DNA of 64,000 nucleotides from Colias croceus (GCF_905220415.1 NC_059542.1:1922001-1986000), one strand, 5' to 3'. Positions 24,841-38,116 are shown, counted from the first letter of the stretch. The notes: generated by a model from the letters alone, not told the origin. Numbers and translations: made by a program.

Positions 24841-26810
24841 AAGCTTTTGCCTCGCGTTTGAACTTGAACGACGGTTCCTTAATGTTATGCGTTGATGCTT
24901 ATATTATTATGAAGCTGTACAACTCTATTGAATCTAACATTGCGGTATGCACTTGTGTACATTATAAGCTTACAAAAGTTAAAGGTTTGGAAAGCTTTTA
25001 AATTTTAGTAATATTATTCAATTTTTAATTAATTGCAACCCCCACCAACTATTACTAAATGTTATTTACAAAATGCTTAACATATAGATTTTGATACTGT
25101 CTCTTTTTTATTCTTATTAAAATATTTCAAAAAATGTTCTATGCAAATGCTTTTTTTGCCGTCCCGTATCCTATACATTAACACCATAATAATATCAAAT
25201 TCAATTGTCACAATTTTTTACTCCGTTCTATTTCAGCTGTGTTATAAAATCATGAATAACATCCGGTGCGTATAATACCTTCTCCGGAAATCGATATCTC
25301 CTTTACGATGATCATTGCTGATAATGAAGTGATAAGTGAATCGATTATATAAAATTATACCTTTAAATTGTAGTTTGGTATCTGACGTGGTAAAGAATAT
25401 ACTATTTCATTCTTTTGTTATTTTTTATAAAGTCGCTCTAATTTTTTAATACCGAAATATATCACTACTATCTAACTAGATAATTATTGTTTTCTATTAG
25501 CATTAATATTCGTATATTTAGTCTTTTTTAAGTTCATTCATCATTGACAGAACATTTAAGAAATAAATACTTATTGGGCGCCAAACAAATTCCTTAATAA
25601 ATATTTACAATTACTAGAGAAAATGTTGTATGCATCTGTTATTCACTTATTTATGAAAAACCTTGTTTACAAAACTTCAGTCACACACGCTATAGCTTAG
25701 GTAACACCCGCGGCTTGGCTTGCGTGCACCCCCTTTGGTGTTTTCAAGTTTTACTTTCGTTGCAAAAGAAGTATGTTATTCTCTATTTCTAGCTATGCTT
25801 CTAACGATCTTTTATCAAGCTACTATCATATAAGCTTTTTTGCGACTGCTATAGAAGGAGGGATTTTATGCATATTTTTTGGGCACGGTCTAGAGCCTTA
25901 ACGGCTTGTCCTTTTTTATGTAATTGGTGTCGATAGAATCGTGTTAGTACACTTGGAACATTAAAATAAAAAATAATAAAATGGTTGCCAAAAATATCGA
26001 TAGGTACTCAATATCAAAATTTTATAATAATGTATCTTATTCTTAAGATTCTATATAAATTACAACGCAATATATTCAAGTAGGATGTTTATATTTGTAC
26101 CGGTAAAGCAATCGTGACCTCTTTTATCAGTACGCCACTTAAAAATGATTATCCTCGATGTAGGCTACATAAATTCAGATATCAATGCAATGGTATGATA
26201 ACAAATCATCGAGATTAGTATTACTATTAATGTCTTCTTAATTGTAGACGTGGGAAATACTGTCGAAGGCCTTTGAAAACATACGACTTACAATTTAACT
26301 TAGAAACGATACGAAAATTATCTATTTAAGTAGTTTAAAACAATACCCTAACACCCTAATAGGTCATCCTAATTTGATTGATGTACTTTTTTATTACATG
26401 ATTATGTATTTGCAAATTATGGTCCCGTTAAAATCACCGAGAGGTTAAATAACAATATTATATTCTAGTTGTCAGTAATTACTAATTAGCCGAACCACAT
26501 AGAGACTCAACATTTGTAATAGGTTTTTTACATGATATTAAAAATGTAGCGTACATTTCGCTTCTTTATACAGGAGCACTTTTATTTGGAACTCGTTAGC
26601 TCTAACCAATCCATCTTGTCTGAGAGTTGTCTCGTATTGCATTTAAATATTCAGTACAGTAAGTGAGGTTATAAATTTTTCTCACACCAGGCGAGTATCA
26701 TCAAACGTAATGATACGTTATACAGGATATGTGCATCAGGGTGATTGCCCATAGCGACAGCATTCTATATTGTCACATATTGTCTATGCTATCGTGACTG
26801 TAATATTTAG

Positions 26811-27125
26811 GTAAAGTTCATTTTTAAAGCTGCAAATAAGGTTGATTAAGTCTGTAAATTGGCACGTTATAGATGATCTTTTTTCTTTCTACTTAATCCA
26901 TTACTTTTCTATAATATTATGAGGTAAAGTTCATTTTCAAAGCTGCAAATAGCCTAAAGGTTGATTACTCGTAAATTGTCACGTAATAAATGATCTTTCT
27001 CTTTCTAATGGTGGTGGTGGTAAATGTTAAAATATGTAATGACTTTCAAAAGTGCTTGTAAAAGAAGTCTAATTGAATAAATAAATGTTTGAGTTTGAGT
27101 TTAATTAATCCATTACTTTTATGTG
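26811..27125. repeat. Tandem duplication of about 113 bp, second copy interrupted
   Basis: Copy 1 starts GTAAAGTTCATTTTTAAAGC at 26811 and copy 2 starts GTAAAGTTCATTTTCAAAGC at 26924. Both continue through GGTTGATTA, GTAAATTG and ATGATCTTT to CTTTCTA. In copy 1 this is followed directly by cttaatccattactttt. In copy 2 about 95 bp separate CTTTCTAA from aattaatccattactttt. Confidence 0.65.
27008..27102 (+). mobile_element. Short retroelement 3'-end fragment
   Basis: The insertion begins with a GGT microsatellite and ends aattgaataaataaatgttt followed by (GAGTTT)n. This tail type is common at the 3' ends of lepidopteran LINE/SINE copies. Its position inside copy 2 of the tandem duplication marks it as the later event. 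Confidence 0.5.
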
Positions 27126-29397
27126 TAAGTTCACTTGACACATAAATATATTGTGTGTCATGTTTTCTAGCAAAATAAATGCTTTGCTAACGAGAAATTG
27201 TAAAGTGATATATCTTTTTTAGTGATGACGCTGGCAGTGTGTTTAAATTAATGGCTGCATAAACACTTTTTAATATAAGTTCGAAACAACATATTTATGA
27301 TTAATGAAATTAAAACAGCTTTTATATAAGTACATAAAATTTTTATCACATCAAATGAAAATAAGTTAAACTACCATTAAAATTATTTTTATCCTAATTT
27401 TCCAATATAACATTAAACTACTAGATTGAGTTGATCTGATTAAAGGTATTGAGATACAGGTATATACACATTTATTTGTGTAGGTATTAAACGAATTTTA
27501 AAAAACAGACCTTCGTGTATCTTCAAAACTAAGATCAAAACATATATTTTTATCTTATTCATTAAAATTTTAAAAGAGCTAAGACAAGAGCTATTCTTCT
27601 GAAACTGCAATTCAAACTTGTGGTACCTAATTGTTATATCATAATATGACGATTCCAAAACGCTAAAAGTAGTCTAATTTTATGATTAAAGAGAATTAGT
27701 TTGTTATTCCGTGTTCGTCGTTTATTTTGAAACTCAGAGGATACAAGGATATTTTCATTTATGTGAAAGCGGGTAAGAAAAGATAATTTACACATCTCAT
27801 TATGAATTTGTTCTCAGAAGCTGATCAAATTTAGTATGTACCTACCTTGATTATACTCTTTAGATAAATACTTAGTAAATAACTTTACTGCTACACTATA
27901 GATAAGGTTAGTGACCGTTTAGGAATATAATATTGCAAAAGGATAACTCTAATTATTATACGCTCAAAATAGACTTGTAAAACATGGCAAGAATGTTGTT
28001 GAGTTTTTTCTGCTACTGCGTGTACTATTGAACTTTTACCTTTTCTGTTTTGGCGCTAACTTTTATAATAACATTTAATCATAACATCGTATTTATGTTA
28101 ACAAATAGGTTAAATATATAAACATAATGAACATCCCATCACATCCACACGATTATTAACAACTGGATAAACATTTTATAATTAGATCGGATGACGTCAC
28201 AAATATAATTTTAGCCGAAACAAAAGCCGATCTGAGATTAAGCCACATTACAATGATAAGAAAGACTCCCGATATAGAGTTACCGTCCCATCCCATTCAA
28301 GCACTCCAGCTTAGTTGAATAGAGACGCAGATGTGGCGTTTTTTACAACAATCTTTCCCACACTACCACTTTTTCTGATATCTTAATACTTTTACCACCA
28401 TACATCGAACGTATACAATGATGAAACAACGGCATTTTCATCCTTAAATCAAGTGTATAAAGACTAATTTGTAGTTCAACTCAAATGCTGACTGATGAAT
28501 TTAGTTGGTCGATACAGTTTTGTGAGGATTTTTTGTTAGATCTACTATCGGATGCGACATCGGAAATTGACTATTTTTTTGTACTTACACCTATGAAGCT
28601 GAATTGTACAAAGGAAGTCACATGTGTGTGATTGTAAATGTTTTTCTATTGTCTTTAAAATTATGATTTAATACACTTTTTTTTCCTTTACAGTAATTTT
28701 AATGAACGCGCTTCTGTGACGTTATTGTAAAAACCTAATACACGGAGTTTTTTTACTATCAAATTTATTTTATCTTTTAACGATTGATGAACAACGCTAC
28801 ATTTATGAAGCGTCGAGTCAATTTATACCCACAACTACAAGCTTCATATTGATAATGCTCAAATACTTATTTAAATATAAACCCTATTGTATATTTCTTT
28901 ATAAAAATCATGTTACACTCACTTCGTTAACTTTTAATTACTTGCTTACTTGTGCTATCTTGCACAGAAAGCGACGAATCGAGCATTCACCGGCTAGACT
29001 GCGTCTACATAATATTCTTTACAATCACACACAACTTTGCCCAAGTTCAGACGATGTGTTTGAACAGAAATACTTATGAAAACCAAGTCCTTAGTAAAGA
29101 GCAATAAGATAGGGATTATAGCAAGGAACGGATCGACTTAGGATCTTTGAAATGAGGTATTGAAAGTATTTGTGGTGTTTTGGTAAACATGAATGTGAGT
29201 GAATTTTATGAGTGGCTTCAGTTGAAATCGACGGAGTATTTTCGGTTATTAATATAGAAGGTCTTGGGAATTTGTAATAACTACAGATATTTTGATATCA
29301 GATATTTTAATATACTCTCATATAAAAGATAGAGAATATTATATCTTAAGAAAGGGATTCTTGGACTTTAATCTAATTTCAATTATTATTTGCGGAA

Positions 29398-29607
29398 TCC
29401 ATACTAATATTATAAATGCGAAAGTAACTCTGTCTGTATGTCTGTCTGTTACTCAATCACGCCTAAACTACTGAACCAATTTGCATGAAATTTGGTATAG
29501 AGATATTTTGATACCCGAGAAAGGACATAGGATAGGTTTTATCCCGGAAATCCTACGGGAACGGGTTTTCTTTGAAAACGCGGGCGAAGCCGCGGGCGGA
29601 AAGCTAG
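29398..29607 (+). mobile_element. Lep1-like Helitron (non-autonomous)
   Basis: Starts tccatactaatattataaat, the best-conserved 5' end in the window. It carries CTGTCTGTATGTCTGTCTG and the ATACCCGAGAAAGGACATAGG block and ends gccgcgggcggaaagCTAG|T. Confidence 0.85.
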
Positions 29608-31399
29608 TATTGTATAAATATAACGACTAGCAATTTTAGAAGGTAAGTTATTTGGAAATTTGAAGCGTTGAAATGATTTAATGCTATATTTGGAAGCTTT
29701 CCGACAATGCGATACATTTTTAGAAAGCTTTTAAATTATTTTATATTAATTAAAAAAAGACCGTTCATAAATCTGACCCCCGAGAATACAGCACCTAACT
29801 ACGAAATATCTATGAGTAACGCTGAAACCAAAACAATCATCGCTATCACCAATAGCTTCCGAAACTAGAAAAAGGAAACATAACTCGCGACTAAAAAGGA
29901 AGCGTGCATTGCACAATCCGTACCATCGCTGTCGACGGCGACTGGGACGAAATTGGCCAATTTGTTTATTTGTTTTCATTGGTCGCGATGAACTTGACTC
30001 GCCATTATCGCATTCACGAGAGGAAGGCGTATTTATTCGATTATCCGTGGGACCGGCCTGGATTGTCTTATGATTCTTGACTCAGATTGATGCTGTGAAC
30101 GGCATCGTTGTAATTTGTAAACAATTGGGTGTAGCTGTGGTGTAGCTGGCTTAGTTTTTGATACTTCTGTGCGGATGAAAGATATGGGATGCGTTTCTGG
30201 TGATTTACAATCGTTCTAACACAATCGTTTTAATCGTTTTCAACTAAGATGAATGTTAAGAATATTTTCAGTACCAACATACAAAAGTCCCCACACTAAT
30301 TATTTAATTAGGTAATTGAAAATAGACATTATTTCTGAATTGATCGTATTGTGAAAACTGAAAATGTATTCATGTAATGTTAGTTTTCTCTTACTCTTTA
30401 TGTATCCATTTATAAGTACGTAAGTAAGATCGTCATCCCTTCTGGAAGTTTCTCTTTTAGTGATATGTCAAACGAAAGATAGATCTATGGGCAATATATT
30501 TTGATATAAATATAATATATATTAGGATTCTAATATCATGATTATTCATTTATTATATTATGTAGTAACAAAGAATGAGGCTTGTAGCGCAGTTCTATCA
30601 ACTTATTGAATCCTAATAAGAACCTAGAGCTTTCTATATTTCCTGCTTATATCATTTAATTTTACCAAGCTTTTGAAGCATTTTATGATACATTAAAATG
30701 TGTAGGTATCAATTGTCAAGTCAATTCCAACCTTTAATTATTGTGTTATAAAAACTTCAGTCATTTTTGGAGGTAATATCTTTATCTAATTCGCTTATGA
30801 ATCTTCTTTTAAAATCAACTAAGCACGCAATTTGTGCCTGTTGCTTTTTACAACTAAATTTGTTTACAAGAAGTTTAATATTCAGCGTCGTACATGTTGA
30901 ACCTTATAAAACAAACATAGTGTACTATTTACTCTATGTTGTTTAACCAATACACAAAAGGAAAGTTCAAACAAAAATGCAACGTATATTTTCTACACTA
31001 TGCAGTTATAAATGCGTGAAGATTGAAGGGTTAAATTATGTGACATCAGGACTCATGCGCAGAAACACAATGACATGCCGATGCGTCATTCTTTAAAGCT
31101 TTCCTGGCATAATTCCCGTAATTATAGTATGATATTTCAAAATGGGAACAATCTTAATAACCTACACTAAGCATTTCCATGTTTTTTTATATTTGTTTTG
31201 TATCCATGACGCTATGTTTGCTACAAGCATAGTAGACTCTACATTATTACTTACAAAGGATAAAGGTCTACTACAATGTTCACAATTTATGTATTTAACA
31301 TTCAATTCAAACTCTACATAAAACTTCATTCTGCTACCTTAATAATGACAAAAATTAACTAAAATATAATATCATTCACTACTTTAAAACTTTGTGCAA

Positions 31400-32060
31400 A
31401 GTTTGCATACATTCGCGAAAGCTACTACGAAAGCTCCAGCGGAAGCTCACGGGAACTCGCTTCACGCTCGACTGCCGCTAACTAAACAATCCACAAAAAA
31501 GCTCACAACTTTATAATACACTTCCACAAAGCTCGCACAAAACTACACCAGTACCTTCTCTGGTCGCTCGATCCATCCGCCTCCTTTTCGTCTCGGTGCG
31601 GCAACAAAACGGACGACGCGAAAATAAACAAAAAGGGAATGCGATCGTGTTAGTTCGCGACGTTAATCGCGGGAGTGACGTCGCGACTTGACGCGGCGAC
31701 GTTCGGCGTAGGACTAGCGCGCGCTTCGCATCGCACCCGACGCAGCTGCCGCGCCGACCAATCGCCGCCGGTCACGTGACGCCCCGCGCCCGCACACTCT
31801 TGTTTACAAATAATAATAATACCTAAGGCGCCGCCTCTACGCTGGCTACGAGCTACGCACAGCTGTCGCTGCATTTGGCGGGATTCGAAGCACATTCGCC
31901 GGCTTGCGCTTCGATCTGTTTTCGAGCTTTCGCGCTATCGATCCGGAACGCGCACGAGTTATCGAGCGGCCGACGCGTGTGCGTTCTTTGAGCGGTAATG
32001 ATATAAATTCATCAACCCATTTCGGCAGTACATCTCTCGCTGAATTCGCGTGCGATAATG
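31400..32060 (-). promoter_or_regulatory. CpG-island promoter, candidate Tet upstream promoter
   Basis: One of the strongest CpG-rich tracts in the window (densest at 31600-31800). It contains a perfect palindromic E-box GTCACGTGAC (31771-31780) and a CCAAT box (in gaccaatcg, about 31757). On the minus strand, leader-like sequence follows to about 31400, with possible donors such as CCC|gtgagc. It lies about 9 kb upstream of the Tet leader acceptor, in an orientation that would serve Tet. Open frames here carry no recognisable domain. Direction and target gene are inferred. Confidence 0.45.
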
Positions 32061-33151
32061 ACATTATTTAGTCATTTTTGCAAGGAGGGTTCCGCATTCA
32101 TCCCCATGTCGCGACAGGTTGGTATTTCCGATTGTTTTGCGTTCAGGCCGTAAGGTGCAAAGAGGGTTAGAACCCCAGTGCATGCGGTATTCACCTACAT
32201 TCGAGTGGTCCCCTTCGAATCGGCGACGATCTGAGGTGCCCCATGGACCGACGCGGGACACTCGAACAGCCTGACCTGATCCCCGTCACCTATTTAACAC
32301 CCTCCTCGTTAACTAATCACTCGCCTCACCTATCATTTTACAAAATAAAAACAATGCCTCCAGTTACCCTCATTTTCATAACGTGGGAATAAGGGATTTC
32401 TTCATTTTCGTGCGAGATTTCGCATACTGTTCCTACGAATTATTAAACTAGAACATAATTCAGGAAACTTCCTGCATGTAAGTACATGCGAAACAAGAAA
32501 TTCAATACAAACATATGACTCTACAATTACTTTTTAACATTACTACTTATTTGTAATAAAAAAAAGACTCCAGACGATGGTTACTACTAAATTAAATTGA
32601 TTATCATCAACTAACACATATTTGATGCTCACTAGATCACACATAAACTTAGTACAAATGAACTACATTTTTAAAATCACAGCATTGATTTATTTTAATT
32701 TCAATTATTCAATCAACTTATTTCTAACACAACTTTCTTATATCGTGTTATGAAACCATATTATTCAGCCACGCAAAGGCGTACATATTATTTCTCTATC
32801 AAAAATCTACAAATAGTAACAAGCGTAGATCTGGAACTCTGATATAGGCGTGATTATTACCTGTTGTAACGATTAATTACTTCTATTAATTACCTACTAC
32901 GTTGGCCGTTCATGTAATATATGTCAAATATTTCCGTATACCTTATTACGTTTCATAATCGTAATTGGAAATAATTTTGTAGGTTGTACTGTTGCTCAAA
33001 CTATTTCGGAATAAAAAAGGTATGCTCTACCTTCTTGCTTTTTAGTAAAAAGCTTTACTTATTAAAGCAAAGGTTTGTGTAAGGGTATTGGGTAATCAAA
33101 TAATTGAACTGTCTTTTTTCTTTAAGATATATTTATTAAACTTATATACTA

Positions 33152-33396
33152 CTAGCTTTTCACCCGCGGCATCGCCCGCGCAGTAAAAGAAAAACCCGCA
33201 TAGTTTCCGTTCCCGTGGGATTTCCGGGATAAAACCTATCCTATTTCCCGGGGTAAAAAGTAGCCTATGTCCTTTCTCGGGTATCAAAATATCTCTATAC
33301 CAAATTTCATGCAAATTGGTTCAGTAGTTAAGGCGTGATTGAGTAACAGAGAGACAGACAGAGTTACTTATACGCATTTATAATATTAAGTATGGA
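33152..33396 (-). mobile_element. Lep1-like Helitron (non-autonomous)
   Basis: Minus-strand copy. On the plus strand it reads CTAGCTTTTCACCCGCGGC through CCCGTGGGATTTCCGGGAT and GGTTCAGTAGTTAAGGCGTG to ttataatattaagtatgga. Both ends are present. Confidence 0.85.
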
Positions 33397-34979
33397 TTCA
33401 GGAATAATTACAAACAAAATATATATAATAGACATGAAATCATTTTATTTTAAATTACTCTTTCCTCATTTTACACTAATTATAAATAAGAAATAATAAT
33501 TTAGAGTGTATTTGGCGAAAACTTAGAAAACTACAGATAAACAGATCATTTAACTAAGCACATATTAATATATTTTGAATTATTTTTTATTTCATTTATC
33601 TACGATTAAAATTTAAATATAAAAAGTTCAAAGTTCATTAAAGCATGTGAGATTTAAAGATGATTCCTCATGAATTGTTAAACGTAAAAAGGATTTACAA
33701 AGACGTTCAAACACAACACACACAATAAAGGCATATGTAAAAAATGAAAGAATGTTGCGCTGTAAAAAATATGGCAGATGTTCTGTAGGCCTGGCTCACT
33801 TAGCATAGCGGATTAGGAGTCAATAACCAAATAATTTAATATGAAAGAATAGCTAACGTGTAATATATATTTTTCAAAAATAGCTTTGACATGAAATGTG
33901 CCGTTTAATATTTTGTATAACTGGTAGTGGTAGATTACATAATAGTTAAGTGCAAACTAAATTAGTACTGACATGAATAAAGTTCAAGATTGGCTCTTTT
34001 TCTTCGCCATTTAATATTTTTTACTAATATTTTTTTCTTAACAAAATCAGATTCCTCAAGAGGAGGTATATACAGATGGTCGAGCACGGACGCAGTACTT
34101 ACCTGATTTTTCGCTAATACTTTTTCGTTGCTTTCAGAATGAATTTTCTCATTCTGTAGGTTAATACGTGTATAGTGAAATTAACCAGAATGGCCAGCGA
34201 ATATTGAATTAATTATTATTAGATAAATCAGGGTCATAGTTACAAGATGTATAGTTTGCTGAACTATAAATTAAAAACTTGTACAGAGTGGACATTCCAT
34301 ATCTATTCAGTAAGTTCATTAGTAACAAATTTGTATCTGAATTTCTTAGAAATTTATAAATTTTACTCAATATAAATTCAACAACAGATCGCGCAAATAT
34401 ACCTAACCCAAAAATGTTAACCATAGTACATATATATAGCTGTTATAAGTTTGTTTTATTTTATACGAAACAATTTATTTTAAAAAGTATATTGTTAGAA
34501 GAACAAAGGGAGTAAATCAATTTCACTCCATGCCATATAATTTGATTCCAAAATAACAAATTTGCCGTCTGTACCACACCCGACGCAATGACTCATCAAA
34601 TTTTACCGCACACTCACTTTTTCATCTACTACCATTATTTTTCCCATATTCGTCATAGCTAAGCATCTGTCATATAAATAATAATATATTTAATGGATAC
34701 TTGGCTTTATTATAGTTATTGTAATTTCTAAAATATTATTATTTTGTATAACTCATGATTCTCATTGATAAATAATATAGGTAATATACTTCGGAAAGGA
34801 AACATTTAATTATTTAAAAATGAATAATTTAAACATTAGGTTGTTTGTTATTGCATCAAATCAATATTGAATTACCTACTACTTTTATAAATACGTATAG
34901 ATGAAATGTAAGGAATAACTGAAGACCAGATACAGTAAATATAACATTTGTATTCGAAAATCGATTCGATTCAATTTGC

Positions 34980-35560
34980 AACGTTGTTTGAGCGTAACTT
35001 TTGCTTTCGTTCGTTGACCAATTTACGTATCGCCGCTTTTTACAAAATACTCCATCAGTAAAGGTATCATATCCGAAAAAACCAGCCGGTGCGAGTGTGA
35101 AACGGAGCGAAATCAAAAATTAAAAGGTTGCAACGCGTGCAAACCGCGTTCTTGCATCGTGTCGTGCCAATTTCATTGCTACAAAAGTGCGTAATATCGA
35201 TCACCAACCTTACCCTATCCTCTTTCTCTATCGCACAACGCACTTTATTATCCAACAACGTAACAGCGTAAAAAGGAACGCGATTCGACTTCAACTTTAT
35301 GCAGAGGAAACGCAACGCTTTATTGTTTTCACCCCATCGACATACGCCCTTATTTCCCGCCGAACGCTTCCCCCGTCGTGGTCGCCATGACAACCGATCT
35401 GTCACACGCACAGAACATAAAACGCAAGCATTGATTTTTTTCCCTGCTTCCTCTTTTACTTTTACGCGTGTCGAGCTTTTTGCTTGAATTTTTATTTTTG
35501 AAGCGAGAGTTTTGGCGCTTGACGCAACTGCTTTCAAGTTCATTGTAGATGCCATAGTGA
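34980..35560. promoter_or_regulatory. CpG-rich island with RFX-like X-box
   Basis: GC-richer island with overlapping open frames on both strands, the longest a minus-strand frame of 162 codons. The products have no recognisable domain, and three competing frames overlap, so I treat it as regulatory or non-coding. GTCGCCATGACAAC at 35381-35394 resembles the RFX X-box consensus GTTGCCATGGCAAC (12 of 14). Confidence 0.3.
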
Positions 35561-35996
35561 ATAATCCTTTTGTTTTTGTGACAATAGGCTACTATTTGCG
35601 TACTCATAAGTAATTATATGGGTAAAGGATTCATCACTTTCAGTTCATACCTAGCTTTTGTTTTTGTTTGTATAACTTTAAAAGGAAATTGAAATGTCAA
35701 TAAAAAAAAAATATTTTTTATTACCCAGAGTACTTTAATTTCAGTTTTAAAGAAAAAAAATATAAATAAAAGGATGTCACGCATAAGAGGAAGTTTGTTA
35801 AGGTAGGCCTGTAAACCCGGGGTGCTATCCCACAGATGTGGCGATTTTCACCCCTTAAATTGAGCCGTTAACTCAATCCCGGGAAAATATGCCACTTTGT
35901 CAACCACTCCTTCCAAATTTAGAATTATATTGTCGGGTTTTACATTTTCAGTTTATTCTTTTAGCTTTTGAGAAGCTTTGTGAGTGTGAAATAAGA

Positions 35997-36227
35997 AAAA
36001 TGTGTGCGTGTAGGTACTATGTATATTGTACACACGTAAGAATTGAAACTTCTTTATGACCTTATTTTTCAAAAAAAAATTTACTATAATATGCAACTTT
36101 ACAGAAATACGTCGAATCACGCGTAGTAGGGATAGGAAAAAGATGGCGCGTAACGGAAAAATGTCACGCGTAACGAAAAAATGTTACACTTAATTTTTTT
36201 TCAACCCCGATAAAGAAGTTTCACTTC
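35997..36227 (+). repeat. Local repeat copy A (MITE-like ends)
   Basis: The inner part has inverted ends GAATTGAAACTTCTTTAT (36040) and ATAAAGAAGTTTCACTTC (36210-36227). It matches the reverse complement of 38237-38455, including ACTTTACAGAAATAC and TTCAACCCCGATAAAGAAG. Homology extends leftward past the inverted end to GTGTGCGTGTA. Confidence 0.65.
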
Positions 36228-37533
36228 AATAAAGTGAAAAAAACTGCAGGCTACAATATAAGATTAATAAATTCATTATGAGTTAATGTTTATGTCACAG
36301 GGAGAAGGAATAATAGAATAACAGACAATACTTAGCCCAACTAATAAAAAGCATATTTTTTTTAATTATTTGCTTGTTATTTTTAAAATTAAATAGAGCA
36401 ATGATCCTCCAATGAAAATGTACTGTTATGTTGTTGGAATTGAATTTTTTACCACATATTACATTACATCAATGAAAAATAGTTCGATGATGTTAATTAA
36501 AGTTTTTGTTTGAGTTTTCCGTAACGACAATTTGTTTTCCACTCGATGGTTAAATAACTAGTTACAGTATTTAAGATAAACAAGCTCAAACTATTTCATT
36601 ACTCTTGAAACAGGAAAATCAACTAACACTTGTTATTAATAATAATAAAAATATAAATATAATGAAATAAAACATGGTCTTTATTTCAACAAAATAAGAT
36701 AGAAGATGGTGGAAGAGGGGTTCAGAATATTTATAAATATTAAGTGATTTTTCTGATCTGATTTATATAAACCTATTATATAATGTAATAATATTATCAT
36801 TTTTTATAATGTAAGTACGCAAAAAAAGTTGAAAATTTTGTATAGTGTTTAAAAGTTGTATAGTTAAAAAAAAATAAGGTTTTCAAATAAAACAAATTTA
36901 TTCAAATTTCAATTTTATATTATCATATACAAACTGGTTTATTTATCTATTTATTTACAAAAGTTATACAAAACTGAATGCGCGTCGACTCTGAAAATTA
37001 CAAAAAATGTCAAACTATTACTAACTCAAAAGTCTTTAAAAGATTGTTCTAAATAAAATCAACTTAACCCCTTCTTTATAATATGAGACTATAATATTTT
37101 CTATGTAATTTGTATTTATATTTATTAATGTTAAGTATGCATAAGCTGGTATACTTTGACTCTTTTCTTCCTACTCGAATAACATGAGAGTGAAAGGGAC
37201 AAAAATCGGTTTGGCTTGATTTCATAAGAATGGATCAGTTGAATTTCCTTATTGGTGATCTTTATACAAAAGTGTGAATCTGAATTCATTTATTGCAATA
37301 ACCGTCACAGAAATACAATTTCTTAATTTAGTTACTTATTTTACAACTCAATCGAAGTGTAAGTAGGTACAGTATTGATGAATATTGAATGACAAGATGA
37401 AAAATAGGTAAGTTTAAAAAATAAGTGTATAAAAATAAATTCGGCTGTTTAGCTTTTGTAGCAATATAAAATTATGAACGAACTAACAAGTAAAAAAGCT
37501 TAAAAGCTTCATGCGAGAAAGACTGTTATTTCA

Positions 37534-37539
37534 TTTATT
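37534..37539 (-). terminator. Candidate polyadenylation signal of the Spätzle gene
   Basis: First AATAAA on the minus strand after the stop codon, which would give a 3' UTR of roughly 410 nt. No transcript evidence supports it. Confidence 0.3.
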
Positions 37540-37944
37540 GGGTAGTAATCATTATTTAAACATTGTTCACTTACAGTTGCACTACTATATACAAATCTAG
37601 ATATTTTGAATAATACTAGATTAAATACTTTGTACCTATTAATATACATAATACTCTGTTTTTACACGTACAAAAATTACTACATTAAATTGCAATACAA
37701 ATAAATTTAGGAAATTATATGAATCTTTACATATTAATTTTGATATTATTTTAAATTTAAATAATACAGGAACCGCATTTATATTGTAATCATCTAATAA
37801 TATAAAAGTCACAAACATTCACAAGAGAGAGCAAAGTGATAGCGCCATCTAGCATCGAATAGCGGCAACTCTACGCGTACAATAAAACACAACATGCAAT
37901 ACATTTTAGCTTAAAAGTACATCACAACGAGATTAAAATAAGAT

Positions 37945-38116
37945 TTAATTATTATTAATTATTGTGCATTGGCAACAGCTCGGAATCCAGAATACATCTG
38001 TGTACAGAGTTTGTCCGCTCGGCTGAAGTGCAACCAATCGCTTTTGAATATATTTCTGTTCACAACGAGAAGTGTATCCGCGGGGCACGCTGCATAAACC
38101 ACTACATGTCGAAGAC
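37945..38116 (-). CDS. Spätzle-family gene terminal exon (second half of cystine knot)
   Basis: 172 nt with stop TAA (37947-37945), acceptor ttctag|G in phase 2. It encodes SSTCSGLCSVPRGYTSRCEQ, then KYIQKRLVALQPSGQTLYTD and VFWIPSCCQCTIINNN. Cysteines are at 355, 359, 369, 398, 399 and 401. With two in exon 6 this makes eight, enough for the three intrachain disulfides and the interchain bond of Spätzle dimers. The SCCQC ending is the clearest family signature in the window. Confidence 0.93.

Larger units (their letters stand above)
22815..31399. other. Probable Tet 5' intron
   Basis: AT-rich sequence upstream of the Tet leader acceptor. It holds a CpG-rich block (24300-24840), a 113-bp tandem duplication interrupted by a retroelement tail (26811-27125) and one Helitron (29398-29607). 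The remainder shows no recognisable gene. Confidence 0.45.
32061..37944. other. Intergenic region between Spätzle 3' end and Tet promoter region
   Basis: Contains a GC-richer unassigned block (32061-32300), one minus-strand Helitron (33152-33396), a CpG-rich island (34980-35560) and the first copy of a local inverted repeat (35997-36227). The rest is AT-rich with nothing recognisable, apart from a candidate Spätzle polyadenylation signal. Confidence 0.5.

Noticed and set aside
31650..32261. Three overlapping minus-strand open frames of 65-81 codons
   Set aside because: They are in different frames, Arg/Ser-rich by composition and lack domains. They are treated as CpG-island by-products.
35067..35555. 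Minus-strand open frame of 162 codons starting MASTMNLKAV
   Set aside because: Competing open frames overlap it on both strands, as expected in a CpG-rich island, and no domain or family signature is visible. It is kept only as a regulatory candidate.
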